A stretch of 64,000 nt of DNA from Bacillus sp. RO1 (GTDB lineage: Bacteria; Bacillota; Bacilli; Bacillales; Bacillaceae_I): contig NZ_JAAZWB010000084.1 of assembly GCF_012524115.1 (NCBI RefSeq), positions 124,001-188,000 on the forward strand, read 5' to 3'. Position numbers and translations under genes: made by a program. Of the stretch, positions 53,592-62,900 are shown in pieces; the stretch's first letter is position 1, and each line of letters begins with the position of its first letter. The notes under the pieces are model-generated. The model did not search any database. It was given only the letters and a program-made list of their open reading frames with translations, and had not been told where the DNA came from.

Positions 53592-55117
53592 TGAGTAATG
53601 AAAACATTCAAGTACTGGAAAAAACGGAAGACCGATCCAATCGAAATCTCCCATTGCACCTTGACGACTTATCTAATGATTCTCCGTTTGATGTTGCATC
53701 CTTTGTCTCAAAACATACTCAAATAGAAAAAGATGAACAAGTATCTGGATTTAATTATCAGAAGAAAAAGGACTTCAAACAGATATGCGACATTATTAAG
53801 AGTGAGTTAGATTCAAATAATGTTAATGAAGGAGAGTATTTAGAAAGACAGCATAAAGCAATAATTGGGGATGAGGCTGCTATTGGTTATTTTATAGCGG
53901 AGATAGAACGAGTGTTGAGAGATAAAAACATCACTTCTACCGATCATCCTTCTTACTTTGAGACACTTAGCCAGGCTGTATTCCATGAAGTTTGGGGGTT
54001 GAGTGTGCTAGCAAAATGGGACATTTACCCTGAAAGTGAAGCTTGTTGTGTCCGTGGTACACAACTTTGGATTGATATAAACGGACAATTCGTTCGGCAA
54101 GCCGAAGAGTTTGAGAGTATTCATAGAGTAGAGCGAATTAAGCGGGCATTCCTAATCCGCTCGGCTGAAACGGTCTTAAACCGTGAAAATCCAGAAGTCG
54201 AATTAGAAAAAGAAGATGGTAGTCGTATCACCATGATACAACCTCCGAGAAGTAAAGATAATTACATCATGTTACGCCGCTTTACTGTTAATCAATTCAC
54301 TCTAGAAGATCAAGCAAGTTTTGATACAATCCCTTTTAAAGATGTACCGCTGTATAGAGCGTTATCTAGAGCTATGCCAAATACGATTGTAGCTGGGAGA
54401 GTTCGCTCCGCAAAATCTACCTTTATGAAAACCTTAATAGGAGAGAGAAATCCTCAATATGTAGGTGCTTGTTTAGAAAAACACTTTGAGTTAGCGCTTT
54501 CTAAACACTTTAAAGACAGATTGTTCTTTGAAATTCAAGCAAAAGAAGGGGATCTGCATAATGCCATTCCGCGATTATTGCGAATGGAACATGATTATAT
54601 CGTAATAGGGGAAATCCGCTCCCTTGAAATTGAGGCATTCAATATTTCTACGGAGCGCGGTGAAAGAGGTGCGTTATCTACCTATCACTTAACAGATGTA
54701 CAGGATATAGTAGAGCAGCTTGCACGACACACATTAGATGAATTCCCTACCAGAAGATTTGAAGTCGAAGTCCAACGTATTGCAAAGAATTTAGACATCA
54801 TCATTAGTATGGCAGCTGATAGAGACAGGAAAAGAAAACGTGTCATTGGTGTTACGGAAGTGGTTTTTGATACCAAAACAGGAGAGCATACAACAGTAGA
54901 TTTAATAAGGTATTCCAGACTATCAAGAAAATATTATTATTCTTCTAATATTTCAAAGCGCCTGTTGCGATTAATGGCCGAGGAAAATATGGAGGAAACA
55001 AAAATCCTTTATAGTTTGCTAAAACAGCGAGAAGAAGAAAGCCCGATGAAATCGTATCATGAAGAAGAATTATCTATTGACGATTTATTGGATGGAAGTG
55101 TCGGTATAAATGGATAA
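53591..55117 (+). CDS. tadA: TadA/CpaF/VirB11-type secretion ATPase with altered P-loop
   Basis: A 508-residue VirB11/TadA-like ATPase with a long N-terminal region and the motor half. Walker A reads AGRVRSAKSTFM (near residue 269), where the glycine before the lysine is replaced by alanine; Walker B is DYIVIGEIRSLE (near 335), followed by STYHLTDV. It should power pilus assembly with TadB and TadC. The altered loop may lower activity. It overlaps TadB by 8 bases. Confidence 0.82.
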   Translation: MSNENIQVLEKTEDRSNRNLPLHLDDLSNDSPFDVASFVSKHTQIEKDEQVSGFNYQKKKDFKQICDIIKSELDSNNVNEGEYLERQHKAIIGDEAAIGYFIAEIERVLRDKNITSTDHPSYFETLSQAVFHEVWGLSVLAKWDIYPESEACCVRGTQLWIDINGQFVRQAEEFESIHRVERIKRAFLIRSAETVLNRENPEVELEKEDGSRITMIQPPRSKDNYIMLRRFTVNQFTLEDQASFDTIPFKDVPLYRALSRAMPNTIVAGRVRSAKSTFMKTLIGERNPQYVGACLEKHFELALSKHFKDRLFFEIQAKEGDLHNAIPRLLRMEHDYIVIGEIRSLEIEAFNISTERGERGALSTYHLTDVQDIVEQLARHTLDEFPTRRFEVEVQRIAKNLDIIISMAADRDRKRKRVIGVTEVVFDTKTGEHTTVDLIRYSRLSRKYYYSSNISKRLLRLMAEENMEETKILYSLLKQREEESPMKSYHEEELSIDDLLDGSVGING

Positions 55118-56105
55118 AATTTATGACCTATTGCATAACATCAAGGTAACTGTTTTTCTAGATTATGTATTTTATTTAATACTAATTGTTATCACGATTT
55201 GGACAGCTCACCAAATAATAAACTTACCGATCAAAGAACGGTTATCACAGATGAGATACCGTTCCAAACTAAAAAGGAGTAGAGCTTTTTCAAAGAATGA
55301 AAAACCACTAGAAGAAAGAAGCCCTCTATACCGTCATATCTATTTCTTGTTGAAATCAAGTAATGACGAAGGTGGGGAGCATGTGGTATCAAACTTCTTC
55401 TTCTTAAGCGGGTTACTGTTTGTAGCTATTCTATGCTTTTCAGTGGTTAAGTTTGAAGACCTGGTAATTTCTCTTATTTTCGCTATTTTGGTGAGTATCA
55501 TTCCATATACCATCTTGCAAATCAAACTGAGGAGCGCCAGGAATACGATAGGAAATCAAGTAAATAAAGTTACAGAAATGTTAGTAAGCTCCTACAGCGC
55601 TTCCGGCTATAACATTTACGAAGCTTTAAAATACACACACGCCCATATTGAAGAACCTTCCTTAAAGCGAGTATTTTCAAAACTAATAAATGACTTACAA
55701 ACCGCTCGAAATGATGAAGAGTTGAGAACAACAATAGACGTGTTTATCTACACTTGCGGAAACACATGGAGTAAAAGATTAGGTAACGTCATATTAAAAG
55801 CCTATGTATATCACGAAAATGTTGCTAATACTTTGTTAACGCTACAAAGTCAGATGCAAAATACAGAGAAGATGTTAGAACAAGAAAAATCTAACTCTAT
55901 GGATGCGGTTTATGATGGGTACTTGCCCATCTTCATTTTCCCAGCATCTATCGGATTGGCTTATTATGTAACAGGGCCGCAAGATTGGTTTAAATTGCAG
56001 TTCGGTCAAACTTGGTCACTATTCTTATTTATTGTCTGTGCAATTTTCACCATTTTTTCTCTTATGGTTTCTCTGCTCTTAAGAAAACCAAAGAACGATT
56101 TGTAA
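55110..56105 (+). CDS. tadB: TadB-like inner-membrane platform protein
   Basis: Membrane helices lie near residues 13-33, 94-114 and 116-137, and two more at the C-terminus. The cytoplasmic T2SSF-like core reads TEMLVSSYSASGYNIYEAL...LQTARNDEELRTTIDVF, the usual TadB pattern. It forms the membrane base with TadC on which TadA acts. It is coupled to TadA by an 8-base overlap. Confidence 0.82.
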   Translation: MDKIYDLLHNIKVTVFLDYVFYLILIVITIWTAHQIINLPIKERLSQMRYRSKLKRSRAFSKNEKPLEERSPLYRHIYFLLKSSNDEGGEHVVSNFFFLSGLLFVAILCFSVVKFEDLVISLIFAILVSIIPYTILQIKLRSARNTIGNQVNKVTEMLVSSYSASGYNIYEALKYTHAHIEEPSLKRVFSKLINDLQTARNDEELRTTIDVFIYTCGNTWSKRLGNVILKAYVYHENVANTLLTLQSQMQNTEKMLEQEKSNSMDAVYDGYLPIFIFPASIGLAYYVTGPQDWFKLQFGQTWSLFLFIVCAIFTIFSLMVSLLLRKPKNDL

Positions 56106-56114
56106 GGGGGGATT

Positions 56115-57032
56115 ATTATCGCAGAATCTGTTCTTTTTTATAAGTTCCTTCCTATTATCATCTATTTTTTCTCTGTGTTAGGAGCAATTGGTTCTGGTTT
56201 ATTGGTCTATTTAGGGCTCTCCTCTAGAAAAGAACGATTGCATTACAGATTAAGGTTTAAACAAGCCCTGAAAGAGCAGCAAGAACAAATCGTGGTTAAA
56301 TCATCTGAGGGGAAGCTTGAGAAAGTATTTAAAGATGCAGGCTATCCTTTAGGAATTAATGCAATAAGGTGGCATCTTTTTAGCTATAGCTTATTAGTTC
56401 TACTAATACTAAATTACATGGTTTATCCGTATCTGTTCAAAGGAGATTTTTCCATCTTTAGTGTTGTAGGTATTGTTGTGATCATGTTTGGTATATCTCC
56501 TAAATATCCATTTTCTCTCTCTACTTTTATTCTAAAAAGGTGGATTGAGTATAAAAAAGCAAAGAAAAATGCAGAATTATTCTCTTTATACGATATGTTG
56601 ATTGGCGAGATCCAAATGATGAATTCCACTAGGATTAATGCCTATAACCTTCTGAAAGGTTTAAAACCTTATTTCTCTGAAATTAACGGCGAGCTTAATA
56701 GGCTGCTTATCAATTGGAATTCAGATAAAGGGCCAGAGTACGCACTGGAATTATTTGCGAAGGAATTAAATACACCGGAAGCAGAGTCCTTGGTAACAGT
56801 ACTTAAAACGTTTGATGATAACAAAAGAGAAACTATCCTTCAGTCCCTAAAAGGAATGGAAGATACTTTTATAAACTCCCAAATTGAAAACTACCGAAGA
56901 AGAAGGAAGCTATATGTCGATTTAGGAAAATTACCTATTAAAGCTACGCACTTTTTGATAATTCTAAACTTCGTAGTTGTAATCGTGTATATGGTTTCGT
57001 TCATCATGAGTGAATCAAGATTTAGTTTGTAG
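56115..57032 (+). CDS. tadC: TadC-like inner-membrane platform protein, non-standard start
   Basis: The frame gives an N-terminal membrane helix (ESVLFYKFLPIIIYFFSVLG), two central helices, a T2SSF-like core (SLYDMLIGEIQMMNSTRINAY...) and a C-terminal helix, as in TadC. The complete first helix requires starting at ATT 56115 or ATC 56118, right after AAGGGGGG; the first standard start is GTG 56175, which lies inside the helix without a binding site. So either a rare AUU/AUC start is used or there is a sequence error. Confidence 0.72.
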   Translation: MIAESVLFYKFLPIIIYFFSVLGAIGSGLLVYLGLSSRKERLHYRLRFKQALKEQQEQIVVKSSEGKLEKVFKDAGYPLGINAIRWHLFSYSLLVLLILNYMVYPYLFKGDFSIFSVVGIVVIMFGISPKYPFSLSTFILKRWIEYKKAKKNAELFSLYDMLIGEIQMMNSTRINAYNLLKGLKPYFSEINGELNRLLINWNSDKGPEYALELFAKELNTPEAESLVTVLKTFDDNKRETILQSLKGMEDTFINSQIENYRRRRKLYVDLGKLPIKATHFLIILNFVVVIVYMVSFIMSESRFSL

Positions 57033-57047
57033 AAAGGATGGGAGGCA

Positions 57048-57185
57048 ATGAATACATCAATTGCAACATTCATGAAGCTGGCGCTAGTCTCCATTGTCGT
57101 GGTTGCACTCTTGTGGAACAAGCTTGCTCCCCTGATGGCAGACATGGCTGATGATGTAGCCGAATATGTAGATAAAACTAATTAG
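57048..57185 (+). CDS. Flp-like small pilin-type protein 1
   Basis: 45 residues: NTSIATFMKLAL begins a membrane helix, followed by a short acidic tail. GGGAGGCA precedes the ATG. It is one of four paralogous neighbours sharing N-(T/S)-S-I...F-M-K at the start. The usual prepilin peptidase site (Gly then Glu-Tyr) is absent. Flp pilins of Tad systems are this small, and the position right after TadC fits a structural subunit. Confidence 0.68.
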   Translation: MNTSIATFMKLALVSIVVVALLWNKLAPLMADMADDVAEYVDKTN

Positions 57186-57218
57186 TTTTTATAATAAGTT
57201 CTTTAAGGAGGTGACAAG

Positions 57219-57374
57219 TTGAATACGTCAATCGCGACGTTTATGAAGGTGGCCCTGACAGTAACAGTAATTGTAGCTTGCCTTTTTGTGGTTGGTTATA
57301 CCCTCGTGGATGATGAATCTGAAGCTTATAAAGAAATAGTTGAAGTGCAGAAGAATCACGAAATATTTGATTGA
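57219..57374 (+). CDS. Flp-like small pilin-type protein 2
   Basis: 51 residues with NTSIATFMKVALTVTV at the start, one helix and an acidic tail. AAGGAGGTGA lies before a TTG start. It is very similar in the first 12 residues to protein 1 and in the helix to protein 4, so a recent duplication is likely. Confidence 0.68.
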   Translation: MNTSIATFMKVALTVTVIVACLFVVGYTLVDDESEAYKEIVEVQKNHEIFD

Positions 57375-57384
57375 GGTGGTATAT

Positions 57385-57534
57385 TTGAATACCTCTATAG
57401 TCCAATTTATGAAACTAGCATTTTTAGTGGTTGCTATTTTCAGCTTCATCATTGGCGTTACATATATGACACTATCTAATGTTAATAATGACCAACATGA
57501 AAAGCTTAACAAATATCAAATTCAAGCAAATTAA
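57385..57534 (+). CDS. Flp-like small pilin-type protein 3
   Basis: 49 residues starting NTSIVQFMKLAF, one helix, polar tail. A TTG start is preceded by GAGGTGG; an upstream in-frame start would lie in the previous gene. It is the most divergent of the four in the helix. Confidence 0.65.
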   Translation: MNTSIVQFMKLAFLVVAIFSFIIGVTYMTLSNVNNDQHEKLNKYQIQAN

Positions 57535-57550
57535 GGGAGGATTTTAAAAG

Positions 57551-57724
57551 ATGAATTCAAGTATTTCTCAGTTTATGAAAATTGCACTAACGGTTACGGT
57601 GATTGTAGCTTTGTTGTTTGTAGTAGGCTATACATTAATTGATGGGGAAGTCGCTGACTACGGAGATGTTATTGAAAGTGACGACAACCATGGTCTTACA
57701 ACTGGTGCTCCAGGGACGCGCTAA
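57551..57724 (+). CDS. Flp-like small pilin-type protein 4
   Basis: 57 residues starting NSSISQFMKIALTVTVIVA; helix and following VVGYTLID closely match protein 2, then a longer acidic and Gly-rich tail. GGGAGG precedes the ATG. This is the last of the tandem pilin-like genes. Confidence 0.68.
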   Translation: MNSSISQFMKIALTVTVIVALLFVVGYTLIDGEVADYGDVIESDDNHGLTTGAPGTR

Positions 57725-57755
57725 CTATAATTATGACGAAAGTTGATGTGGTAGC

Positions 57756-58133
57756 ATGAGTGAAGTCCTTGCAAAGTGGATGATGATTTTCATAGCTATA
57801 ACGATTATTTTTACGCCGCTCCTGGCTTATACCGATTCTTTGCATAGAGAAGCGGTTGATACTGTTTTACATCAGATGATGAAGGAAGCCAGTTTGAAAG
57901 GGCAATTTACTAGTAGTCTTATAGATGAAATGAAAGATACCCTGGAAAAGGATTATAATTTCGACAGATCTAAAATAGAGATAGATGCCACTACGACTTT
58001 AACCAGTCGTGGTGGTTACTTAGAATGCACTATAACCGTTCCACGCGGGCCGATATTTGTATTAAATATATTTAATCAAGGTCCAAAAAAAATTGAAAGA
58101 ACAGCTGAGATTATGTCAGAGTATGTTGGATAG
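57756..58133 (+). CDS. TadE/TadF-like minor pilin
   Basis: 125 residues: an N-terminal membrane helix (KWMMIFIAITIIFTPLLAY) and an outer domain with a beta-rich end (GGYLECTITVPRGPIFVL). This size and form match TadE/TadF pseudopilins, which follow the pilin and platform genes in Tad loci. The ribosome binding site is weak, so it may depend on upstream translation. Confidence 0.6.
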   Translation: MSEVLAKWMMIFIAITIIFTPLLAYTDSLHREAVDTVLHQMMKEASLKGQFTSSLIDEMKDTLEKDYNFDRSKIEIDATTTLTSRGGYLECTITVPRGPIFVLNIFNQGPKKIERTAEIMSEYVG

Positions 58134-58153
58134 TATTAGGAGGAAGTAGTTGT

Positions 58154-58642
58154 ATGTCTTCGTTATTAAGAGGCTTGGCGTTAGTTACCATGTGGGCAGG
58201 TATTATGGTCATGCAATTCAACTTCGACCTAGATATGTCTACTACACGCAAGCTCAAAAATGGTTTAGAGCTTGCTGTGCACGATGCAGCTTTAGCTCTT
58301 AACCAACAAGAACTGGGTCAAGGAAGAATTGTTTTTGATCAAGCTGCGGCTCTTGAGAACATAAATAAATCCCTTCAAGCCAATCTTCATCTTGATGGAT
58401 TGCTTAAGCCACTTCCTAATACCTTCTTCCACAACGAGGTAGAGATACTACAAGTAGAATTTATTGATGACAGTAGTGGAGTGGAGTTTCCAATGAACTT
58501 TTCAAATAGTACGTTTAATGTATTAGAAACAGTCCGAGGTCCAGCGGTCATAATCGTAGCAGAAACTGAGTCCCCTAGATTTTTTAGAGGAGATAGTATG
58601 TTAATTCGCCAAGCTGTAGTATATGAATACTATAGAAGATAA
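58154..58642 (+). CDS. TadE/TadF-like minor pilin, 162 aa
   Basis: An N-terminal helix (LLRGLALVTMWAGIMVMQF) precedes a soluble outer domain with helices, then strands (IILQVEF-like EILQVEFIDDSSG). AGGAGGAAG precedes the ATG. As the second minor pilin-like gene it closes the Tad cluster. No terminator is obvious after it. Confidence 0.6.
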   Translation: MSSLLRGLALVTMWAGIMVMQFNFDLDMSTTRKLKNGLELAVHDAALALNQQELGQGRIVFDQAAALENINKSLQANLHLDGLLKPLPNTFFHNEVEILQVEFIDDSSGVEFPMNFSNSTFNVLETVRGPAVIIVAETESPRFFRGDSMLIRQAVVYEYYRR

Positions 58643-58700
58643 AAATACCATCTATATCCTCTAAAGTGAAAATTTGATAGATTCTAAAGATGAATAATAG

Positions 58701-58860
58701 TATAATAAAGATAGCAAATATTTTTATTATCTTTTCGTGGCAGTCTCTTTGATTAGCCGGAATCCATCAAATATAACGGTCTTTGGGCTACTGTAGGTAA
58801 ACTTTTCTAATTGGTATATTACTAATTAGATAGTCTCTACATACCTGGAGACCGTTTTTT
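58701..58860 (+). promoter_or_regulatory. Structured leader of the surface-protein genes
   Basis: TATAAT (58701-58706) starts a leader with a TTTGAT ... ATCAAA hairpin (about 58748-58770) and a terminator-like stem: ACGGTCT (58776-58782) with AGACCGT (58849-58855), ending in T6. An inner TCTAATT / AATTAGA hairpin lies between. It does not match the c-di-GMP-I or ydaO riboswitch consensus, although the plasmid encodes an EAL protein. The GGGA motif of other leaders is absent. Confidence 0.55.
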
Positions 58861-58944
58861 GTGTCTTGATTTCGATTAACCCCATTAAATACTTACTTAA
58901 GAAGAGAAGGCTTTCCACGATATAAAAACTAGGAGGAGATCTTT

Positions 58945-59916
58945 ATGAAGAATCTATCAAAAAAATTACTACTGAGTTTTTTACTGTTGGGAGCAATTTT
59001 CATTACAGCGCTACCACAAGAAGGGAATGCTAATGTTCCTAAATGCTCAATGACTATTGAGTCAAATAAACATACCCAAAGTAATCCTGCGAGACCAAAT
59101 GGAGTTTGCGGAGAAAAAGAATATGTTTGGGGATTTTATGATCCTAGCTTGAATGAGTTCATATTGCAAGGTTTTATCAACGGTTATGCTACAAACGGTA
59201 AGGTATATGAGCTGCCTTTAGGAGGCGAGTATTCCCACGCATTGCTTACAGTTTTTACTGTTAAAGTTACAGAGCCAAAGCCAGAACCAAAACCAGAGCC
59301 AAAGCCTGAACCGAAACCAGAGCTAAAGCCAGAACCAAAACCAGAGCCAAAGCCTGAACCGAAACCAGAGCCAAAGCCTGAACCAAAGCCGGAGCCAAAG
59401 CCTGAACCAAAGCCGGAGCCAAAGCCTGAACCAAAACCGGAGCAAGAAGAGTCGACAAGCACCTCCTCTTCTAACAAGACTTCAACTACTACAAATACTA
59501 GTAGCAAAAGTAATACTAGTAGCAATTCAAATTCAACGACATCGTCTAGTCAGTCTTCAGATGTAAAAAACCAGGTTGTATCGACCAGTTCAACGACAAC
59601 AGAAGCACGTAGTAATATTGACAAAGAAAACACTGTAGAAAAAAAGGAAAAAGATATTGAAGAAGATAAACAAGATCAGGAGAATAAACAAAATAAAGCA
59701 AATGAAAAATCTGACTCCTCCTTAAAAGAAGGTAGAAGTGATACTCAAAGTGAAGATAAAAAAATCAGTCGGATTTCTCAGGAACAAGAGCTTGCTTCTG
59801 ATCTAAAAGAAGGAAATAAGAATGGTTCTTCTACCATACTTATAATTCTATTCTCAATACTTATTATTGTTTCATTAGTTGTAGGTTGGTGGTTGATAAA
59901 ACGAAAGGTGGCATGA
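58945..59916 (+). CDS. Secreted wall-spanning protein with Pro-Glu-Pro-Lys repeats
   Basis: A signal peptide (ends near EGNA) leads into an N-terminal domain of about 80 residues. A PEPK repeat (about residues 110-165) follows, then a Ser/Thr-rich stretch, a charged coil and a C-terminal membrane helix with a basic end (WWLIKRKVA) but no LPXTG. PEPK tracts usually span peptidoglycan. The protein is anchored at the membrane and probably projects through the wall. AGGAGGAG precedes the ATG. The giant surface protein follows at once, so the two may act together in attachment. Confidence 0.72.
   Translation: MKNLSKKLLLSFLLLGAIFITALPQEGNANVPKCSMTIESNKHTQSNPARPNGVCGEKEYVWGFYDPSLNEFILQGFINGYATNGKVYELPLGGEYSHALLTVFTVKVTEPKPEPKPEPKPEPKPELKPEPKPEPKPEPKPEPKPEPKPEPKPEPKPEPKPEPKPEQEESTSTSSSNKTSTTTNTSSKSNTSSNSNSTTSSSQSSDVKNQVVSTSSTTTEARSNIDKENTVEKKEKDIEEDKQDQENKQNKANEKSDSSLKEGRSDTQSEDKKISRISQEQELASDLKEGNKNGSSTILIILFSILIIVSLVVGWWLIKRKVA
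59269..59444 (+). repeat. Tandem repeats encoding Pro-Glu-Pro-Lys units
   Basis: Twelve-base units (CCAAAACCAGAG, CCAAAGCCTGAA and variants), often paired into 24-base blocks, encode the PEPK tract. The near-identical copies make length variation by slippage likely. Confidence 0.7.
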
Positions 59917-59917
59917 C

Positions 59918-62900
59918 GTGAAGAAAATTGCAAGACTTTTCTTGGCGGGTTTAATTATTGTTGCCATCGCTTTGACGTCCAATGAGGAGGTAGCTTTTGC
60001 TGCTTCCTCTCCTTATGATGTTCCGTCAAGTGTCAGAAATGGATGGGACGATAAGCCTGGTGGCAAAACTTTTAATATGACAACTGGTCGTAAACTAGTT
60101 TATGACGTTTATTCACATAAATACATTGATGGTGGATTTCAAATAACCAATCGGAATTTTAACAACAGAGGAAGCCAACCATATTTAAACTTTAGAGGTT
60201 GGGCAGTTCTATTCGGACATAAAAGACACACTTCTACAAATCATGATACGTATATAGTCGCTCAAAAAACTGGTAGTTCTGAGACAAAGATTTATTCTAC
60301 TATACCTATCAATCTATCAGCAACTAAGGAATTGGAATATAACAGTCAAGGTTCAACTGGACTTTATAATGAATGTTCTTCTACTGCTACAAATAAGGAC
60401 AATATAGAGTGTAACATGCAATATAATAATGTCGGTTTTGATGCCTATATTCCTCTAAATGAATTGTTCCAAAATAATAGAGATAATGTATCATGGCGTC
60501 TCTATATTGTTAAAAAAGTAGACAGTCATATTGTTTACTCACAACTAATCTTACCATTCGAATTCAATAATCGTTCGTTTAATACAGGAAAAATTGATTT
60601 AACAAGTGGTATAAGTGCGAGTAACCTTATTATGAATGATTATCCTGTAATCAGAAGGACACAAGCAAAACAAACTGGAGTTTCCGGTCATGATCTTGGA
60701 TATTTTCAAGAAAATAGAACGTATAACAGAATAGATGCAAATGAAACTGGAACTTCAGTATGGTATGGGGTTCGAAGTCCACATGATAATAACAATAAAA
60801 GGTGGGCAAATACGGCTTATTGGACTTTTGGTGGAGAACAAGCTGTTATAAAATTTACTCCAGAGGATACTAAGCCAGAGCATAAGCAACATGGTATATC
60901 TAGTCATCGTTATCAAAACGGTAATGATTATTGGGCACAACCTAATGATAAAGTTAACATTCGCTTAAGAGGCTTTGACAATGATTCTTTACTCGAGCGT
61001 ACTTCTATGCAATTAGATGGCAGCGGTTTAGCTAGAGTAAGGCATAGTTATAATGATGGAAATAAAAACTATGAATATTATACTCAAAGCTCGAGTATTG
61101 ATGTATTTTCGGGTGAAAAGTCGTATGAATCAAGTACAAAAAAAACCCGAGAAGCAACATTTCAAGTTTCAGGAAAAACCCATGGTCATTCCTATGATGT
61201 GAATGCTTGGCACCAAGATAATGTAGGAAATTATATTGGATGGGTAGACACAAATTTAAGGCTTCGTATTGATGGTGTAGCACCCACTCATGTCTCAAAC
61301 AGCATACTTAATGCCAGGTACGTTAATGGTTCAGACTATTGGGTGCGGCCCAATGATTCTTTAAATGTAAGACTTAGACAAAATGACCCTCATTCAGGTA
61401 ATAGAATACAATATTTGAGGTTAGATGGCAGTGGTCAAGACGTCAGGAGTTTGCATACATTTCATGGTTCAGAAACATATAATGAAAGGTTTCGATTAAG
61501 CGAAAATGATAGAGTGGCAATAGCCTCTGCATTGCGAGAAGAAGAAGAAAACTCTTCTTATGGGAAGGTATTATGGGGCGTTACACCTAAAACTCACGGT
61601 CATTCCTATGACGTTCTCTATTACTTTGAAGATAATGCAAGAAACTCTTCAACAGATTACACCTCCACTGGGAAAAAGATAAGAGTAGATGGAGAATCAC
61701 CTTTACTTGTAAGTGAATCAATTACAAATTACAGGTATAAAAATGGAAATGACTACTGGATTCGTCCCAACGATTCAGTCCAGGTTAGTATTAGAGGTAG
61801 AGATTATGACTCTGGCCTTAAAGATACTATGTTGAGTACAGGAAGCGGCTCTGATCGTAATATATCTGTTCATAGTTGGAGTGGCAGTGCTACAAATATA
61901 ACGCACACCCATAATAGTAACAAATTTACTGTATCCTCTCTAAATAGGTCTTACTCTAGTGGGAACATAAAAGAAGTTACTTTTAATGTGAAGGGAATTT
62001 CCAATAGAGCTAGTCACGAAATTAGGCATCGTTTTTCTGATAACGTTGATAATATCTCTGAAGGAGACAACTATGGTTGGAGTGCTGCTGAAAAGTATCT
62101 TAAGGTTGACGGTGACGTTCCTACAGCAACCTTTACCAATACACAACATACAACCGTAAGAGTTAACACAAGTGATATCGGATCAGGTGTTAAGAGCCTC
62201 CGCTACAGAACATCGAATAACAACGGTCAAAGCTATACAAGTTGGACAAGCTGGACGAATCAAAATAGTACAGACATCGTTCTATCAAATCATGGAGAAC
62301 ATAGAATCCAGGTAGAAGTTCAGGATAATGTAGGTAATATAGGTGCCGCTACATCTAACATGTTTAAGTTTAATAATCCTCCAACTGCTGATTTTGTATG
62401 GAGTCCTACAAATGTTTATAACAATACAAATGTACAATTTGAGAACAAATCAACAGATCCAGAGGGGGACATTTTAACTAATCAATGGTCCTATCAGGAA
62501 CCTAATTCCACTTCGTGGGTGAATTTTTCCACTTTAGAAGACCCTTCAAGGACTTTTAACAAAAAGGGAGCATGGAAAGTTCGCCTAACTGTTAATGACG
62601 GAGAATTTTCTGATACTGTTACTAAAAACTTAATCGTTCAAAATAGAGCTCCAGTAGCTAACTTTACCTATAGTCCAACTACCATCTATAACAATACGAA
62701 TATTACATTTACAAATTCTAGTACAGACGCTGATTTGGATACATTATCATATCAGTGGTCATATCAAGAACCTCAGTCTTCATCTTGGGTCGATTTCTCT
62801 ACCGCGGTAAACCCTACTAGAATATTAAATACACAGGGTGAATGGAAAATCAGACTGACTGCTTTCGACGGTTTAGTGAGTCACTCTGCTACCAAGACTA

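Noticed and set aside
58701-58860. Possible c-di-GMP or c-di-AMP riboswitch before the surface-protein genes
   Set aside because: The leader is structured, but the GEMM-I core (GGGCAAACC ... GGACGCAAAGCC) and the ydaO motifs are missing, so it is listed only as a structured leader.
59184-59525. Minus-strand frame of Gly-Ser-Gly-Phe repeats
   Set aside because: It is the antisense reading of the PEPK repeat and has no promoter or ribosome binding site.
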